Part shown: in pieces, positions 22,105 through 34,700 of the stretch
How the letters are laid out: every line of letters starts with the position of its first letter
Position numbering within the stretch: position 1 is the first letter of the stretch
NCBI GenBank assembly: GCA_964020085.1
Contig: OZ026609.1
Span: 707,701 to 771,700 of the forward strand
DNA from: Micromussa lordhowensis
Lineage: Eukaryota; Cnidaria; Anthozoa; Scleractinia; Lobophylliidae
Length of the DNA: 64,000 nucleotides
Direction of reading: 5' to 3'
Program-made: the position numbers and the translations under genes
The notes under the pieces: generated by a model
The model's database searches: none
What the model saw: the letters and a program-made list of their open reading frames with translations, nothing else
Told to the model about the DNA's origin: nothing

Positions 22105-22262
22105 TGTTATTAAGAAAGACAATGAAAATCATAATGATAATGTTAATGATATTGATATCGATACTGATAATGAAAATGAAAATGATAGTGATAGTGGTAA
22201 TGATAGTTATAGTGATAGTGATAATGATGATGATGATGATGATGATAATTGATACTGATAAT
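22105..22262. repeat. GATAAT/GATAGT microsatellite
   Basis: Degenerate hexamers (GATAAT, GATAGT, GAAAAT) run for about 150 bases, matching the simple repeat found upstream of exon 3 at 16690-16725. It therefore marks the same intron position in the pseudogene copy. Confidence 0.8.
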
Positions 22263-22499
22263 TGATAGTGATATCACTCAGTTGTCAAAAAATAATCCAT
22301 TAAGTTTCTCGACAAGTCCTTGTGCGCCACATTTCACACGGAAGTAAGTTTTGCTTGCACGCTTGTTGTCCTTCAAATCAAATTCATTTCCGTAAGAAAA
22401 GTTGTACACTATGAAGACTTCTTTTGAAATAGAGCTGAACCAGTCGACAACTTAGCAATGGGTTGTTTTTGTAGTGTCCTCTGCAGGCAGTAGACCCTT

Positions 22500-22860
22500 G
22501 ATCAATTGGGAGGCTGGGGTCGAAAAAGTTTCCAGTTTCCCCTCGACCAGGATTCTGGTTTCCAGACTCCATTACGGCTGACTGCCGAATAGGCCAGTTT
22601 TCCTGTAGCAGTGTCAACAATGTAAAATTATGCGCCTTTGTGACAACTAATATAATTAGATGAAAAGAGCTGAATTAAATTCAAGTTGCCAAGACCCAAT
22701 ACGCGGCAGTTTATTTGGCGAAAACCAAACCTAACAAAATTAAGCTTCTCCATTTTTCGATTGTCCAATGAGTTGGCAGTTGGGGCGCCGTAATAAAAAA
22801 GTTAGTTTTATACCTTGAGCCTTACGTAAGAAATTACAATCATTAATCCATCTCTTCCGG
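22500..22860. repeat. Duplicated block homologous to 7980-8350
   Basis: Shared words include AGTTTCCCCTCGACCAGGAT, GCGAAAACCAAACCTAACAA and GTTAGTTTTATACCTTGAG, in the same order as AGTTTCCACCTCGACCTGGA, GGGGAAAACCAGACATAACA and GTTAGTTTTTACACCTTGAA in the earlier copy. It is non-coding. Confidence 0.55.
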
Positions 22861-25117
22861 AATCATATTATATGAAACGCTGTTTTTAATCGCCAGCAAA
22901 CCTTTTTCACTTATAAAGTAATTATGCCGGTGTCAACTTAAATCTAGGACTTTTTTAATGAAAAATCAAGGGTGTTACGTCAAACATGCCCTCTTGACAT
23001 AAGGGCGTTTTGTTGATAACATAGCCTGAAATTGCGCTGAAACACAAATTGGGTACAGGATCCCCACGATGGCACGAGTTTGGAAGGACGCTTTCCTAAG
23101 CATATGGTGCTGTATTTGGTTTTTCAGGCTAGGTAAGCTCAGTTTCTTATGAACACGATATCAAACCTCTGTTATTTTGATATGGGGTTTGAAGCATGCT
23201 AAGTTAACCTCAGAAATTATGAAGTCTGTCCCTTATATCCTTCAGTTTGTAGAAAATTGGCCCGCCATTTCACGGTGCACAATATTTCACCTATTATAAC
23301 AAACCGTGTGTTTTCGCACGGTAATACACGACTCGTGTTTTGATAACGTTAGACTTTTTTCGTGTAATATGTAATGATATATTTCGACTTAAGCTCTCAT
23401 TTTGAAAAGGCTTTAAACTCGATCAGCTTGCTTGTTAGCCAGCGTTAGAGATTATCATGTTGCTTTTTGACTCACTTCTTTTGTTGTTAAGAAGCCATGA
23501 CGTTTTTAAGTTGCAAAACTGTGCGAAATAAAGTTTGCGCCCAAAGAAATCACACTGAAAGATACAGTCCGCCGTAGCGTTCTTGCATAAAATTTTTATA
23601 AGTCATGTGAAAGCGACATAAGTGTTTACCGAAGCAGTTGTTCCCTTCTAATAATTTCCATTGTTACAAGGGGATCTTTTAGATTACGCTCTTTCTTCAC
23701 TTATAATTAGTTTTTCGTGTTTAATGAGACCGTAATCTTGTCCCCGTGTGCCAAACCTTCCTACTTCTTTCGCAATCACTGGTAAAACGGAACAGTTTAA
23801 AGAGAAAACGTATTGCCATTGAAAGGAACATTTGAGATCTTCGTTCAACTTGGTTATTTTTTATATCAGGAAAGATCTCGCCAAATGGTTACTTCTCCGT
23901 GGATCTGTCTAATTTACGTGCATCATATCGCAATGCCATCTGTGGCTAAGCCAAAATCATGTTTAAGCGTGAAATTTTTCATGAACTGTTGTTGTTGTTT
24001 TTTTTGAAAAACCAAATTTCCTGTACATCGGGATCAAAGCTGAATTCACTCTTCCTGGAGTCAAACATCGTGTACTCCGGCATCCTGGTTAAAAAAACAT
24101 TTTGCTGAGGACATCAGCGAATTAGAAATTCTCGACGAACGAAAATATCGGAAACTTTTTTCTTCCCTCACTTATTGTTTCTTGTTTTAATTCATCGATA
24201 AAAGAAACCTTGTCTATAGTTGTTGTTTATTTTTTACACCATGTCGAGTTTCATTAGCTGCACTCTAAATCTATTAACGACAACACATCATTCAGCGCGG
24301 TTTGTGCCTTAATTCTTCAGTCAACACGAAGAAAGAAAATATGGTTTGTGTTTTGAGTGACGCTTTAATCTTCGGCGAGGTTTGATTTCATTTGATCGCT
24401 CAAATTAGAAATTCTGGCAATCACCTCCAGATGGATATTTAGTTGGTCTATGAACTACATAACAGGAGTTTTTACCTGGAAAAAAGAGTTCAAGATTGTA
24501 TAGTTTGTTGCCTTCGTGAACGTCTTTTTGACAAAACTGATATCAGGCTACAGAGAACTAAAAGTGCTTGACGGATTTGATTGATCGAACACCGTTTTCT
24601 TTTCGCGGCGGAATTGTTCTGGACTAGTCGCTGAAGTCTGAACGCCTGATCGAAAGAAGTCCAATAAAAACTCTGAAAAGAGACTGGATATATTTGAACG
24701 GTGTTTTATTAAAACGGATTTAGTTCATGTTAAGTATTGTTTAGCTGGCGGTTTCTGCACAAATCGCCTCAGCCAAAAAGATTTTGCCACTATTTAAACG
24801 GAAACCACAACAGGTGAAAGCCATTTAAAAGAAGTCATGCAATTGTGTTATGCTCGATATCTTTTTTGAAAGGATTCTGCAGTTTGCCTTTTATGATTTG
24901 TCTTTTATTAATTCTCAGTCATTTTAGCCAGTATATATAACCAGAAGTCAGAACTAAAGAGCTTCAAAATTAACTATAACATCAGCTTCGCATTATTTAT
25001 GCGCGGGGATTGCATGATCTGCGCAACGATATCCAAACCGAAATAATTGATTGATATCAAATTTATCTTGTCTAGGCGCCATGCCTTTCAATGGCGGCGT
25101 CTTCACATCAGATAAAA
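22861..25117. other. Intergenic, no gene recognised
   Basis: AT-rich sequence with only short, motif-free frames. I see no RNA gene, long repeat or conserved coding block here. Confidence 0.5.
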
Positions 25118-25320
25118 TAGGCCATTTCCGAGTTTACCTTGTGCCTGGCCTCTGTTTGAAAACGAGTCCGTTCGTGCAACCATAAGTTTGATTTGCATGA
25201 CTGCTAAGCCTGCAGGCGCGAGTCATTTTCATATGAAACGTCAGCTTCCGAATCTCTTTACGGTGGCCAATTCACATTACTCAACTCAGTTGATAAAACA
25301 AAATTATCTTGTAATACTCT

Positions 25321-25354
<34 letters not shown>

Positions 25355-25446
25355 TGCCCCCTTTATTCATTTCAGTTCAGATATGAATGGTTTCGGACTT
25401 AGACTCGTTTTGAAACAGAGGCAAAAGACCACTCGGAAATGGCCTA
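25118..25446. mobile_element. MITE family B (TAGGCCATTTCCGAGT), copy 1
   Basis: Terminal TAGGCCATTTCCGAGT is inverted as ACTCGGAAATGGCCTA. The inner arms CCTCTGTTTGAAAACGAGTC / GACTCGTTTTGAAACAGAGG also pair. A second copy is at 40741-40923. Confidence 0.8.
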
Positions 25447-25698
25447 TCAAAGTGTTAAGCCCGAGTCGGCGTAATTATCACTAAAAAATCGTTTTCATTC
25501 ATATAAAACTTGCCTCAATCAGCTAAACGCCTTGATTTTATTTGACAACGCCTGGTGAGACCCTTTTGAATGATAAATGTCTGCGGAAAATCTTGTTAGT
25601 TGTATTCATGCATGAGTTATCAGTCCATCATGGACTTTTACTTGAATACAGCGACTATGACAAAGTATCTCGGGATTTCCATCGCTAGATAAGTCAGC

Positions 25699-26816
25699 AT
25701 GAAAAGTGACACCATGGGTTATTTTACTATAAACGTCATCTTATTCCCAGTTGTCGCGATATCCTTTTGTTTAGCACCAGGAAATCGAGACTTCTGGGAA
25801 AAATCAGAAGGTGAGCTAACATTAGTCACAGCGGTTTTTATGTCTACAAATGTTCAGACCATTATTGAACTTGAACACATGCGCATAATCAAACCGGAAT
25901 CAGGATTTTCTGGTTCCGGTTATTGATTTCGTGTAGAGCGTTTAGTGTTCGGTCACGCTGACTCAAAATATGCTGGCGCAAAGGACGATCAGTAATTCAC
26001 TAACGACTTTCATAGTTAGCAAGCCGCCTTATTTCAGACAGCTTGTTTTAACTGTCCTATCCAGTGCAAATTTTACCACTGAGCTGACAACGCCTCTGGA
26101 GGCTGTCACGATCAGTATGAGAAGGTTGACGATTTCCATTTGTTCTTTTCCCAGCATGGTCTCTGCGGTGTTTCTCTTGCGAAGGACTCATCGACACAAA
26201 ATGCGAGAGCAGTACAACAGAAATCGAGTGTCCCAACGGGCAATTGTATGACTCGTGTTACACCGTGAAAAGAATTATGGACTACCCCATCATAGGGAGG
26301 CGAATGGAGGTGATAAAAAACTGCTCCGTTTTAGCGCATTGCTCATTTCTAGGATCATTGATGTGTGGCAACCTTTACGGGTTCACCAACAGTTGCTCAA
26401 TTCAATGTTGTACTGGAGATCTGTGCAATAACAAGACATTTCACTACAGTACAACTTCTGCAACAGCCACGAACTTCGGGATCGTGGAAACACGCGTGAA
26501 CATCACGCGGACCGTTAAGTCAAACAACGCGACACGTAAACCAGACGAGAGGTCCGAGATTCCTATGACGTCATCAGTTTCATTGATACAGAATTCCATG
26601 TCATCTGAGAAAGCGCTGACATCCTGGACTTCAGCGACGATATCCTGGACTTCACAGAAAAGTCAAGTAGCCACATTCAGCAGTGCTCGTCCTGCCATCG
26701 AGCCAACGGTCGAGGTTACAGCAGTCAGCGGTTACGCAAGAAGAATCTGCGTTAAGCTGTCAGTTTTAATAGTAATGACGATTTTGGTCTTTGGAACCAA
26801 CTACAACAGATTTTAG
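25699..26816 (+). CDS. Ly6/uPAR-like protein with Ser/Thr-rich stalk and GPI-type tail
   Basis: Exons 25699-25810 and 26155-26816 join in phase 1 to give 257 residues. Exon 1 encodes an N-terminal signal (MGYFTINVILFPVVAISFCL). Exon 2 opens with SLRCFSCEG and keeps twelve cysteines in the order of its neighbours, ending QCCTGDLCNN. Unlike the other members, finger III is not in a separate exon. The LU domain is followed by about 120 residues rich in Ser, Thr and Ala with N-glycosylation sequons (NIT, NAT), which would form a mucin-like stalk. The C terminus (VKLSVLIVMTILVFGTNY) is hydrophobic and fits a GPI signal. A second in-frame ATG at codon 6 is a possible start. The family role is cell-surface recognition; the ligand is unknown. 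Confidence 0.82.
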
Positions 26817-27124
26817 CAACTGAAAGAGAAGACAGCTTGTTTTTGCACCACTGGTCATTCTTATCCCCAGGTCTTTCTCTTCTGTCGGTTACTTGATCGG
26901 CTAGAGGCAGTAGTCTAACCTTTGTCAGTGGAGAGCGTTATAGTGGAATATGAGTGCAGCATTGTTAAATAATTAATATAACTTCCGTACACAAAAGTCA
27001 TAGTCATTTTTGTTATTTAAATGTTCAAAACGTTAAACAAAAGGATTTATTGTTTCACCAGCAAATAATTCTCTGGTTGGCGTATTAATAGCAATAGGTG
27101 ACGTCACTGATATCTTTCCTATTT

Positions 27125-27540
27125 AAGCATATTAGTACGCTGTAAGTAATTTGAACAGACACCCCTTGAACGTACTAACACTGCCTGCTTCAACAACATT
27201 TTGCGGTAAGGAATTCCAGTCATCAATGTACCTATGCCAAAAAGAATACTTAAGGACATTTGTACGTCCGTAGGGTTTCCAGATCTCGTAACTATTAGAG
27301 GATCTTGTGCAGCCGGTAGAGAACGTTACATAATCTTCTAGTTTCACATTAGAGAAGCCTTTGATGTACTTAAACGTTGTACAAGACATTACAAATTTCG
27401 ACGGGTTTTAATTTTAGATCAGTCCATCCATCTAAGCTTAGACAGTCTTTCGTCAAAAGCAATGTCCTTGCCAAAAATCCACCTAGAAGCATTTTGTTGT
27501 AATGTATTCGTTCTAAATTATCCGACAAAATAAATAAATA
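27125..27540 (-). mobile_element. LINE C-terminal fragment
   Basis: The minus strand contains SFWHRYIDDWNSLPQNVV, SVSTFKGCL and, in another frame upstream, LERIHYNKML...LSLDGWTDLK. This is the common WNSLP...SFK end of CR1/jockey-type LINE proteins. Frames are broken and the element is truncated at both ends. Confidence 0.8.
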
Positions 27541-28061
27541 AATAGATTTCGATCTCTCAAACAAAAGTGAAAAGAATAAAAATATGGATCGATTCAATCG
27601 ATTCTTCAGGAAGACACCACCATAATAAGAATACCGCTATACTACCAACTGTTCACACAGACTGACACAATATGTTTACCTCTGTACTGTAATACGAACG
27701 CCTCAATAATACGGTTGTTGCACCTTTGTCCCCGTTGATGTCTGTATTAACGATGTTGGACTGTAGTCTGTTTTTTATTGCCAATCTCTTCAACCCGCAT
27801 TTCTTTGCAAACGACATTGTAGCTCATCATTTTTTCTTCAAAAACGGATCCGCAATGCATACATGTGTGAATTTGTTGGCTAAATCATTTAGTGGAATAA
27901 AAATTAGCGATAGATTTTGTAGAATGCGCATTGGACCAACAACTACTGTGAGCTTGTGCGGGGTAACTGTAGTAAGAGGTTAACGAGGTAAAATTATACA
28001 CGGACTGAACTGACCCATATAGCCAAATCGTATTTCAGTTTCAGTAAGCGCAAAACAATAA
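27541..28061. other. Intergenic, no gene recognised
   Basis: AT-rich, short frames only; no repeat or RNA motif recognised. Confidence 0.45.
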
Positions 28062-28340
28062 TTTTTACGATAACTGCAGAAATTCTCGCGCGCTCATTGG
28101 CTAATTTTTATCGTCAATATGCGGACAGACACATGAATTTGAAATTCGTGCGACGCGTCAGCGAGCGAGAGCGGGCAATTCGACCATTTGTTATCGTAAA
28201 AAACAAATTGATATCAGTTTTTAATGAGTCTGTCCTGTTATTGACAATGAATTTCGTCATCACATTGTCACAGCTACTTTGACAATGTGATGACGAAATT
28301 TATGATCAATAACAGGACAGACGGATGAAAAACTGTTAAA
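28062..28340. mobile_element. MITE family C (TTTTTACGATAACTGCAG), copy 1
   Basis: Left half is bounded by TTTTTACGATAAC and GTTATCGTAAAAA. The right half is a hairpin with arms CTGTCCTGTTATTGACAATG and its inverse, joined at CAGCTACTTTGACAATG. Further copies are at 29358-29690 and 43171-43476. Confidence 0.75.
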
Positions 28341-28402
28341 TGGCACTCCAGGAAGAGCGGAATGCTAGTCCAAAGCCAAGTGTTTCCAGGTAACTATTTA
28401 TC

Positions 28403-28613
28403 CGGGCCAGGTGGTTGAAAGCCCCGATGATAATCCAGGATTGTCGAGAATTTGGATTTCAGTTTTGTAGTTTTCTGGAAAGGTTTTCTCTTTATGTATT
28501 GTTGTTTGTCCTTCAGTTTTCAGCTTGAGTAACCTCAAACTTCACTGAAAATAACGAGTGAAATGTATTTTTACAAAACTTTTAATACTGGGTATTCAAA
28601 CCCCCGGGCCCGG
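28403..28613. mobile_element. MITE family A, diverged copy 2
   Basis: Shares GAGAATTTGGATTTCAGTTTT, TGTTTGTCCTTCAGTTTTCA and AACTTTTAATACTGGGT-type ends with 19048-19286. Its termini are CCGGGCCAGGTGG / ACCCCCGGGCCCGG. Confidence 0.7.
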
Positions 28614-28773
28614 TCCTCGTGCCAAGGCCTCCCCCGCTCCTATGCCCCGCCGGCAATTGCAGCACCGCCGATCATTTATGAGCCCGCGATCCCGTCCCAT
28701 CCTGCTTTGTTCTGCCACGTCTCCATTTTGAAGGTCACCATTTTGGCGAGATTTCGGTGATTTTAGATGCAAA

Positions 28774-31700
28774 ATGCAGTACTTACGGCGGGACAAAAAG
28801 GACGAAGAAGACGGTAAAATGATCTTGATGTGTTTTTATACATTTTCTGCGAACATTTTGTACAAAGTTTCATTATGATCCTTCGTTTTTACTTGTTTTA
28901 GGAGCGCAGTCGAATCCATTTCAGAACCTCGACAAAAGTGCGGTTCTCCAAGAGGTCAGCTTGGAATTATTTGTTTTTTGTTGGTCCAAATTCTTTTTTC
29001 TTTCTCTTTTAAGAACGATCACACGTTACAAATTCGTTTTCCTTTCCTAGGCTCGCACGTTTAACGAAACTCCGATAAATCCACGGAAATGCATTCATAT
29101 TTTGACCAAGATTCTGTACGTTTTAAACCAGGTAAGTGAGTGTGATGGTAAAATTTTTATGTGACAGTTCAGTTTAACGCGCTGATCGTTGCTAAAAGCT
29201 TGCCTTAAACTATTCATTATTTCACAGTAATTTTTTACCCAAAATTATTTTGTATCTAAACCTTTTCAGGAAAGCCTTTGATTACATGTAGAAGTCACCC
29301 AATGAAGCGGTCTAAATAAAGTAAATCAAAGTCGTGTCAATGTTCAGAGAATTATTATTTTTACGATAACTGCAGAAATTCTCGCGCTCATTGGCTGATT
29401 TTTATCGTCAATATGTGGACAGACACATGAATTTGAAATTTGTGCGACGCGTCAGCGAGCAAGAGCGGGCAATTCAACCATTTGTTATCGTAAAAAACGA
29501 ATTGATGTCAGTTTCTCATGCATCTGTCCTGTTATTGACAATGAATTTCGTCATCACATTGTCAAAGTAGTCTGCGGATCCACTCGGCTATCACCTCGTG
29601 GATCCACAGCTACTTTGACAATGTGATGACGAAATTTATGATCAATAACAGGACAGATGCATGAAAAACTGACGTCAATTTGTTAATTTGATTGCCCTAT
29701 GGATGTATTTCATTTTATCAGACACTTCGAGTATGAAGTTGTTCCCTGTTACATTTTCATTCCTTTTCTTCGCAACCTTCCAAGACCACAAATTGTGTTA
29801 CCTGGCTTTTAACTAAGTGCTAATATTGATCAGCATTTAATTTGTTCTCACAATATCACTGTGCAATACTCATACAAATCAAGAGTTCACCAAGCACTAA
29901 TTCTCATTGAAACAAATTCTTCCAACTGCTACTGTAATAAATGATAAGGGTTCAGAGCGTAAAAATGTAAGAAGCATGCACAAGTTTTGGCTGTGCGACA
30001 GGGTCAAAGTTTGAAAAAAAATGGTGGGAATTTGGTCGGTCGTGTTACAAACAAAAAAAGCTACAAACTTTATATGCCTTCTCAATTACCCTGTAAGCAG
30101 CAACATTTTCACATCACTAATGGAAAGCTGGTGTATTGTTTTCATGGGGAATCGAGTTTTTTTCAGACAAAATTAACCCAAAAAAGGTTTCTCGAGCCTT
30201 TATTTTCCTGCAGTATACAAGACATTTTGGTGTGAAAACACATTTTTCCCACAAAGCTTCTTTACATATTGCATCCATATAAACACACCAATAAATAAAC
30301 ATGTATAAGCAAAATAGTCTCTCAGCAGGCAGAGGGAGCCTTGTTTTCTGAACACTGTCCAAGTACCAATAAATCTACCGAGAGCCATCCTTGCATATCT
30401 AATTGCAGTCTGCCATTCTTTCCATCATTGCAACCTGCATTATTGCCTGAGCCTGGGGATGTGCAGAAAGTAGCACAGTGCATTTTGTTCCTCTGGATGA
30501 CGAGAGACCACTAAGGAGAATCTGTATATTGATGTTATATTCTTAATCATTCTATTGCAGGGACAGCACCTTGGTACAACAGAAGCTACAGAGGCATTCT
30601 TTGCAATGACAAAGCTGTTTCAGTCTAAAGATGTGAGTTGGGTTTTCTATTATGACTAACCAAGACTGGTTAACTTAAACCTGCCACTAGTTGCACAAGA
30701 TCATGGGCCCCTGGCTGATACTTTTTTGTCATCAGCCAAGCTAAAATTTTGAGAACTGCCACGTCTCAAATCTTGTATTGACATCACATGGCAATTTGTC
30801 TGTTTTAAAGTACATATATATATATAAGCTTAATAATATTAATAAGCTCTATTTACCCATCTTTAAAAGAAACGTATACTATGGATTTACATAATTCAAG
30901 GGGGAATACATATATAGTGAATTACCATTAAGCGAAATTACTAGTAAGTTAAGTAAGTAAAAAAAACAGTTCATAAAAAGAGGAGTCTTGCAGCTCTTGC
31001 TAAAAAACGAGTTGGTATGTCTTTGTGTTCCTGGCTTTGGTATTGCTACTGAATCTGGTTTAGATCTCAAGTTACATGTATAGCCAAGGCTGCTAGTTGA
31101 CTTTGAAACTGTTTTCAGAAGCATTTAATAAGCTCTATTAAGATACATTTTAGTACTTATTTTTTGTGTGTGTTGTTGTTATTTATGATATGGTGTCCCC
31201 AATTAGCAATACCATGCTAAAGTTTTTATGACACTGGAATAAAGTTTATTATTATTATTATTTAAATTTTCAAAAGCATTTTCTGGATGTATATTTGAAA
31301 GACTGCAAGAACTAAAAAGTGAAACTGATATTCACTTCTGATCAGTAGTTTGCAAATATATATCTCCATGAATATCTTGTGGCTTCACTTTGTGCACTCG
31401 TGTAATTCAATTCAACATGTTGTCTCATCATTTTAATGAGAAAATGATTCCTTTTAGGTGATGCTTCGTAGAATGGTGTATTTGGCGATTAAAGAATTAG
31501 CCAACATTGCAGAAGATGTCATCATTGTTACTAGCAGGTATATAATTGACAAATAATATCAACATAGTTAGTATGACAAGTCCAAGGATTTTATTAATGT
31601 TTTGGTTTTCACAGGCAGGCAAAACTTTTTGAACTGAGCTTCTTTATAAGAAAACCTTTTCTCTAGATGATCAAACCAGGCAGGCAAAATCCTCCTCACA

Positions 31701-34700
31701 GCCCGTCAATGTGCCCTGTGCACGGCCTTTAAGCAAACCCCTGCAAGTAGAGAATTAAATCTATTGTGTGGCTAATATTGTAACAAGAATGAAAGCAGCA
31801 AATAAGAAGTGCAGAGCAAAAGAAAAGATATCATGAGAAATCACTTTTTTTTTTCAAGGACTTTTATTGTTATTGTGCACTGGTTAAATCTTGGTGAAGT
31901 AACTATGCCATGGTATGTCTAATAATCTGTTGTATTCATTTTTGCTCCACAGCTTGACAAAGGACATGACTGGAAAGGTATTTTTCTTAAATTCCTTGTA
32001 CTCTAAAATATTTAGAGAGGGTTTGTCCTCAAGAAATTGTTATGAGCATTAATTTTGTTATTGCAAGCATGTTTTCACTTGTACTCTCTTCAGGCATTCA
32101 GAAACAGAAATGAACATTTCACCAGACATTTGACCTGTGTAATCACTTCTGGGTTATACATGATATATAACAATGATTCCATAAGGCTGAGTTGGATATG
32201 AAGTGATAAAATAACCAATGAGCGCGTAGCGCGACTTGGTTATACAGTGTAGTCACTTCATATCCAACAAGGGCGAATGGAATAATTGTTTTAGTAAATT
32301 CTCAAACCAGGTTTTGCCGCCGATTTTTATTTCGGCCATTATAGAGGGCTGAAATTGAAAACTTTGTGTGGAAAATTTTTAACCTTGGCACACTATTTTC
32401 CATATGACATAAAACTCTGACTATTGGCTCATAGTCTAGAGTTGTTTAGCCAATCAAGAAGCTAGAAATGCAATAGTCAGAGCTGAGAATTTACTAACGT
32501 ACATGTATAATATACTCATTTTTGTTGTTGTCATCTTCTTTTCAGGAGGACATGTATCGAGCCAGTGCTATTCGAGCCCTTTGTAAAATCACAGATGTAA
32601 GTTCATCGTTTGGTTTTTTCAATTTACCCATTTGTCATCTTTTGTTACCTAGGAAATAAGCCAGTCCTTTCAACATTCATGCCAGTTGAATTATTCAGGT
32701 TTCACTTTACAGTGACACATGCTATAAAAATGTCAAAAGTCATTTTAAAGTTTGATTGGATGTGCGCTTCAGAAACATGCATGACTGTTATTATACACCT
32801 TAGCTTATCCAATGATTTCCCCTTTGCGTTGTAATATCTTTTTCCAATTTTCCTTGGCAGAGCACAATGTTGCAAGGAATTGAACGTTATTTGAAGCAAG
32901 CAATCGTGGACAAAAATGCCAGCGTGTCAAGTGCATCCTTGGTTTCAGCCCTGGTAAGTGTTTCCTCGGTTTAAAAATGTGACTTTGTTAACAAAATTGA
33001 TCACAGCGGTAGCGACTGCAACAGCAATAGTTTATATTTAGCATAAGTAAAATTACATGACAGATATGTGGTTTCAGTCCACTCAAAGGAGCATTATCAG
33101 GGTAGGAGGAGGGGGAGGTGGAGAGGTCTCAAAAACCAAAATTTTTAAAGGAAAGTATAAACTAAGCCTGGAATTTCCTGGGTGAAAGGGGGTTAGAGCA
33201 AAAAAAACCCATAGGGGTCTTGATATTTTCTGGAGCATGACACATTACATGTATGAGAAATATTGACCTACATGTCAGGGTTTCTGATGGGTTATGGAAA
33301 AAAAGTCAAATTTCGCAGGATTTTCAGAGACAAATTTGTGGACGAAACAGCCAATTTTTGCAGGAATTTTGAGAGCAAATTTCACTGACAAACGATTGTA
33401 AAAGAACAGCCAATTTCATGGGAACTGTCTTCTCAAATTTCTCTGGAAAGTGATAGGTTTTCCACTGATTTGACAAACGTTTTTAACATAACCTATGCCA
33501 TAACAACAGCAACAGAAACACTAACTACATGTACTTATAGTTATTGCCCCTCTAAAACCGGTGATTTTGCAGGAAAATTTGAGCAACTCATTTGGACTAT
33601 CATACGTGTTTGCCATTTGTTTGACCACAAGGTACTTTTTAACAGAGATCATCATTTGCTCTTTTAACAACAGTGCACTCAAGAAATGGGCCAATGGCAA
33701 AGCTTTTTACATTGCGGCCACGGCCCAATTTTTTGCAACATTGATCTAAGAACGCAGACAAAGTTTCATGATAAATTTGCAAGTTTATGACAAGTAAACA
33801 GCCCCAACAGGCAAGATATTTAGTGGTATTTTGTAAGTACATACATGTATATTGAGGATAACTTCAGGAATTTCAAGTTTTACTAATGCAGTTTATACTT
33901 GTTTTTGAAGCATCTAATGAAGCCAAACTATGACGTGGTGAAGCGTTGGGTTAACGAAGCACAGGAGGCAGTCTCAAGTGATAATACAATGGTTCAGGTA
34001 TTACTGATTTAAATAGTACAACTTTGTCAAGCCAAGAACTTACCAGCAATTGTCAAGTACAACATGCGCAAAATGTGGTCAGATTTCAAAACATATATTG
34101 AAACCTTTGCAACACTCATAGCCTAGGATTATGATCTCTAGTGAATGCTGTTTGTGGTAAATTTGAGCATTACTAACAAGGTTGCATGCAACAAAGGTTT
34201 CTGGTATTTTTTGATAGGTACAAACAAAGATGCAACCTCACTTACACACTAAACAATCTGTCACATACTATTCGCAATTAAAAGAATACCCCTTAATCTG
34301 ATGCTAAAAATGATATACCATAACAGTAAATATCTTTAATTTGTTTTCATTCCTTAGTACCATGCTCTTGGTCTTTTGTATCATGTGAAGAAGACAGATC
34401 GACTAGCTGTATCCAAACTTATTTTCAAGTACATCAAGCAGTCTCTTAGATCTCCTTATGCTGTTTGCATGTTGGTAAGTTCTCAATATCTTACCATGTT
34501 ATCGACTAAATAATAAAATAATTTTCCAAATGATAATTTCATTGAGATTTCTTTAGACAAGCTGACAAACTAGGAAAATACAATGTTGTATGTTTTGAAG
34601 AGAACAAGAAAGTAAACTATAGTTCATATGCATTTGTACTCTTTTAGATACGCATTGCATCCAAGTATCTTGATGAAGAGCCTGAAATGTAAGTATTTTG

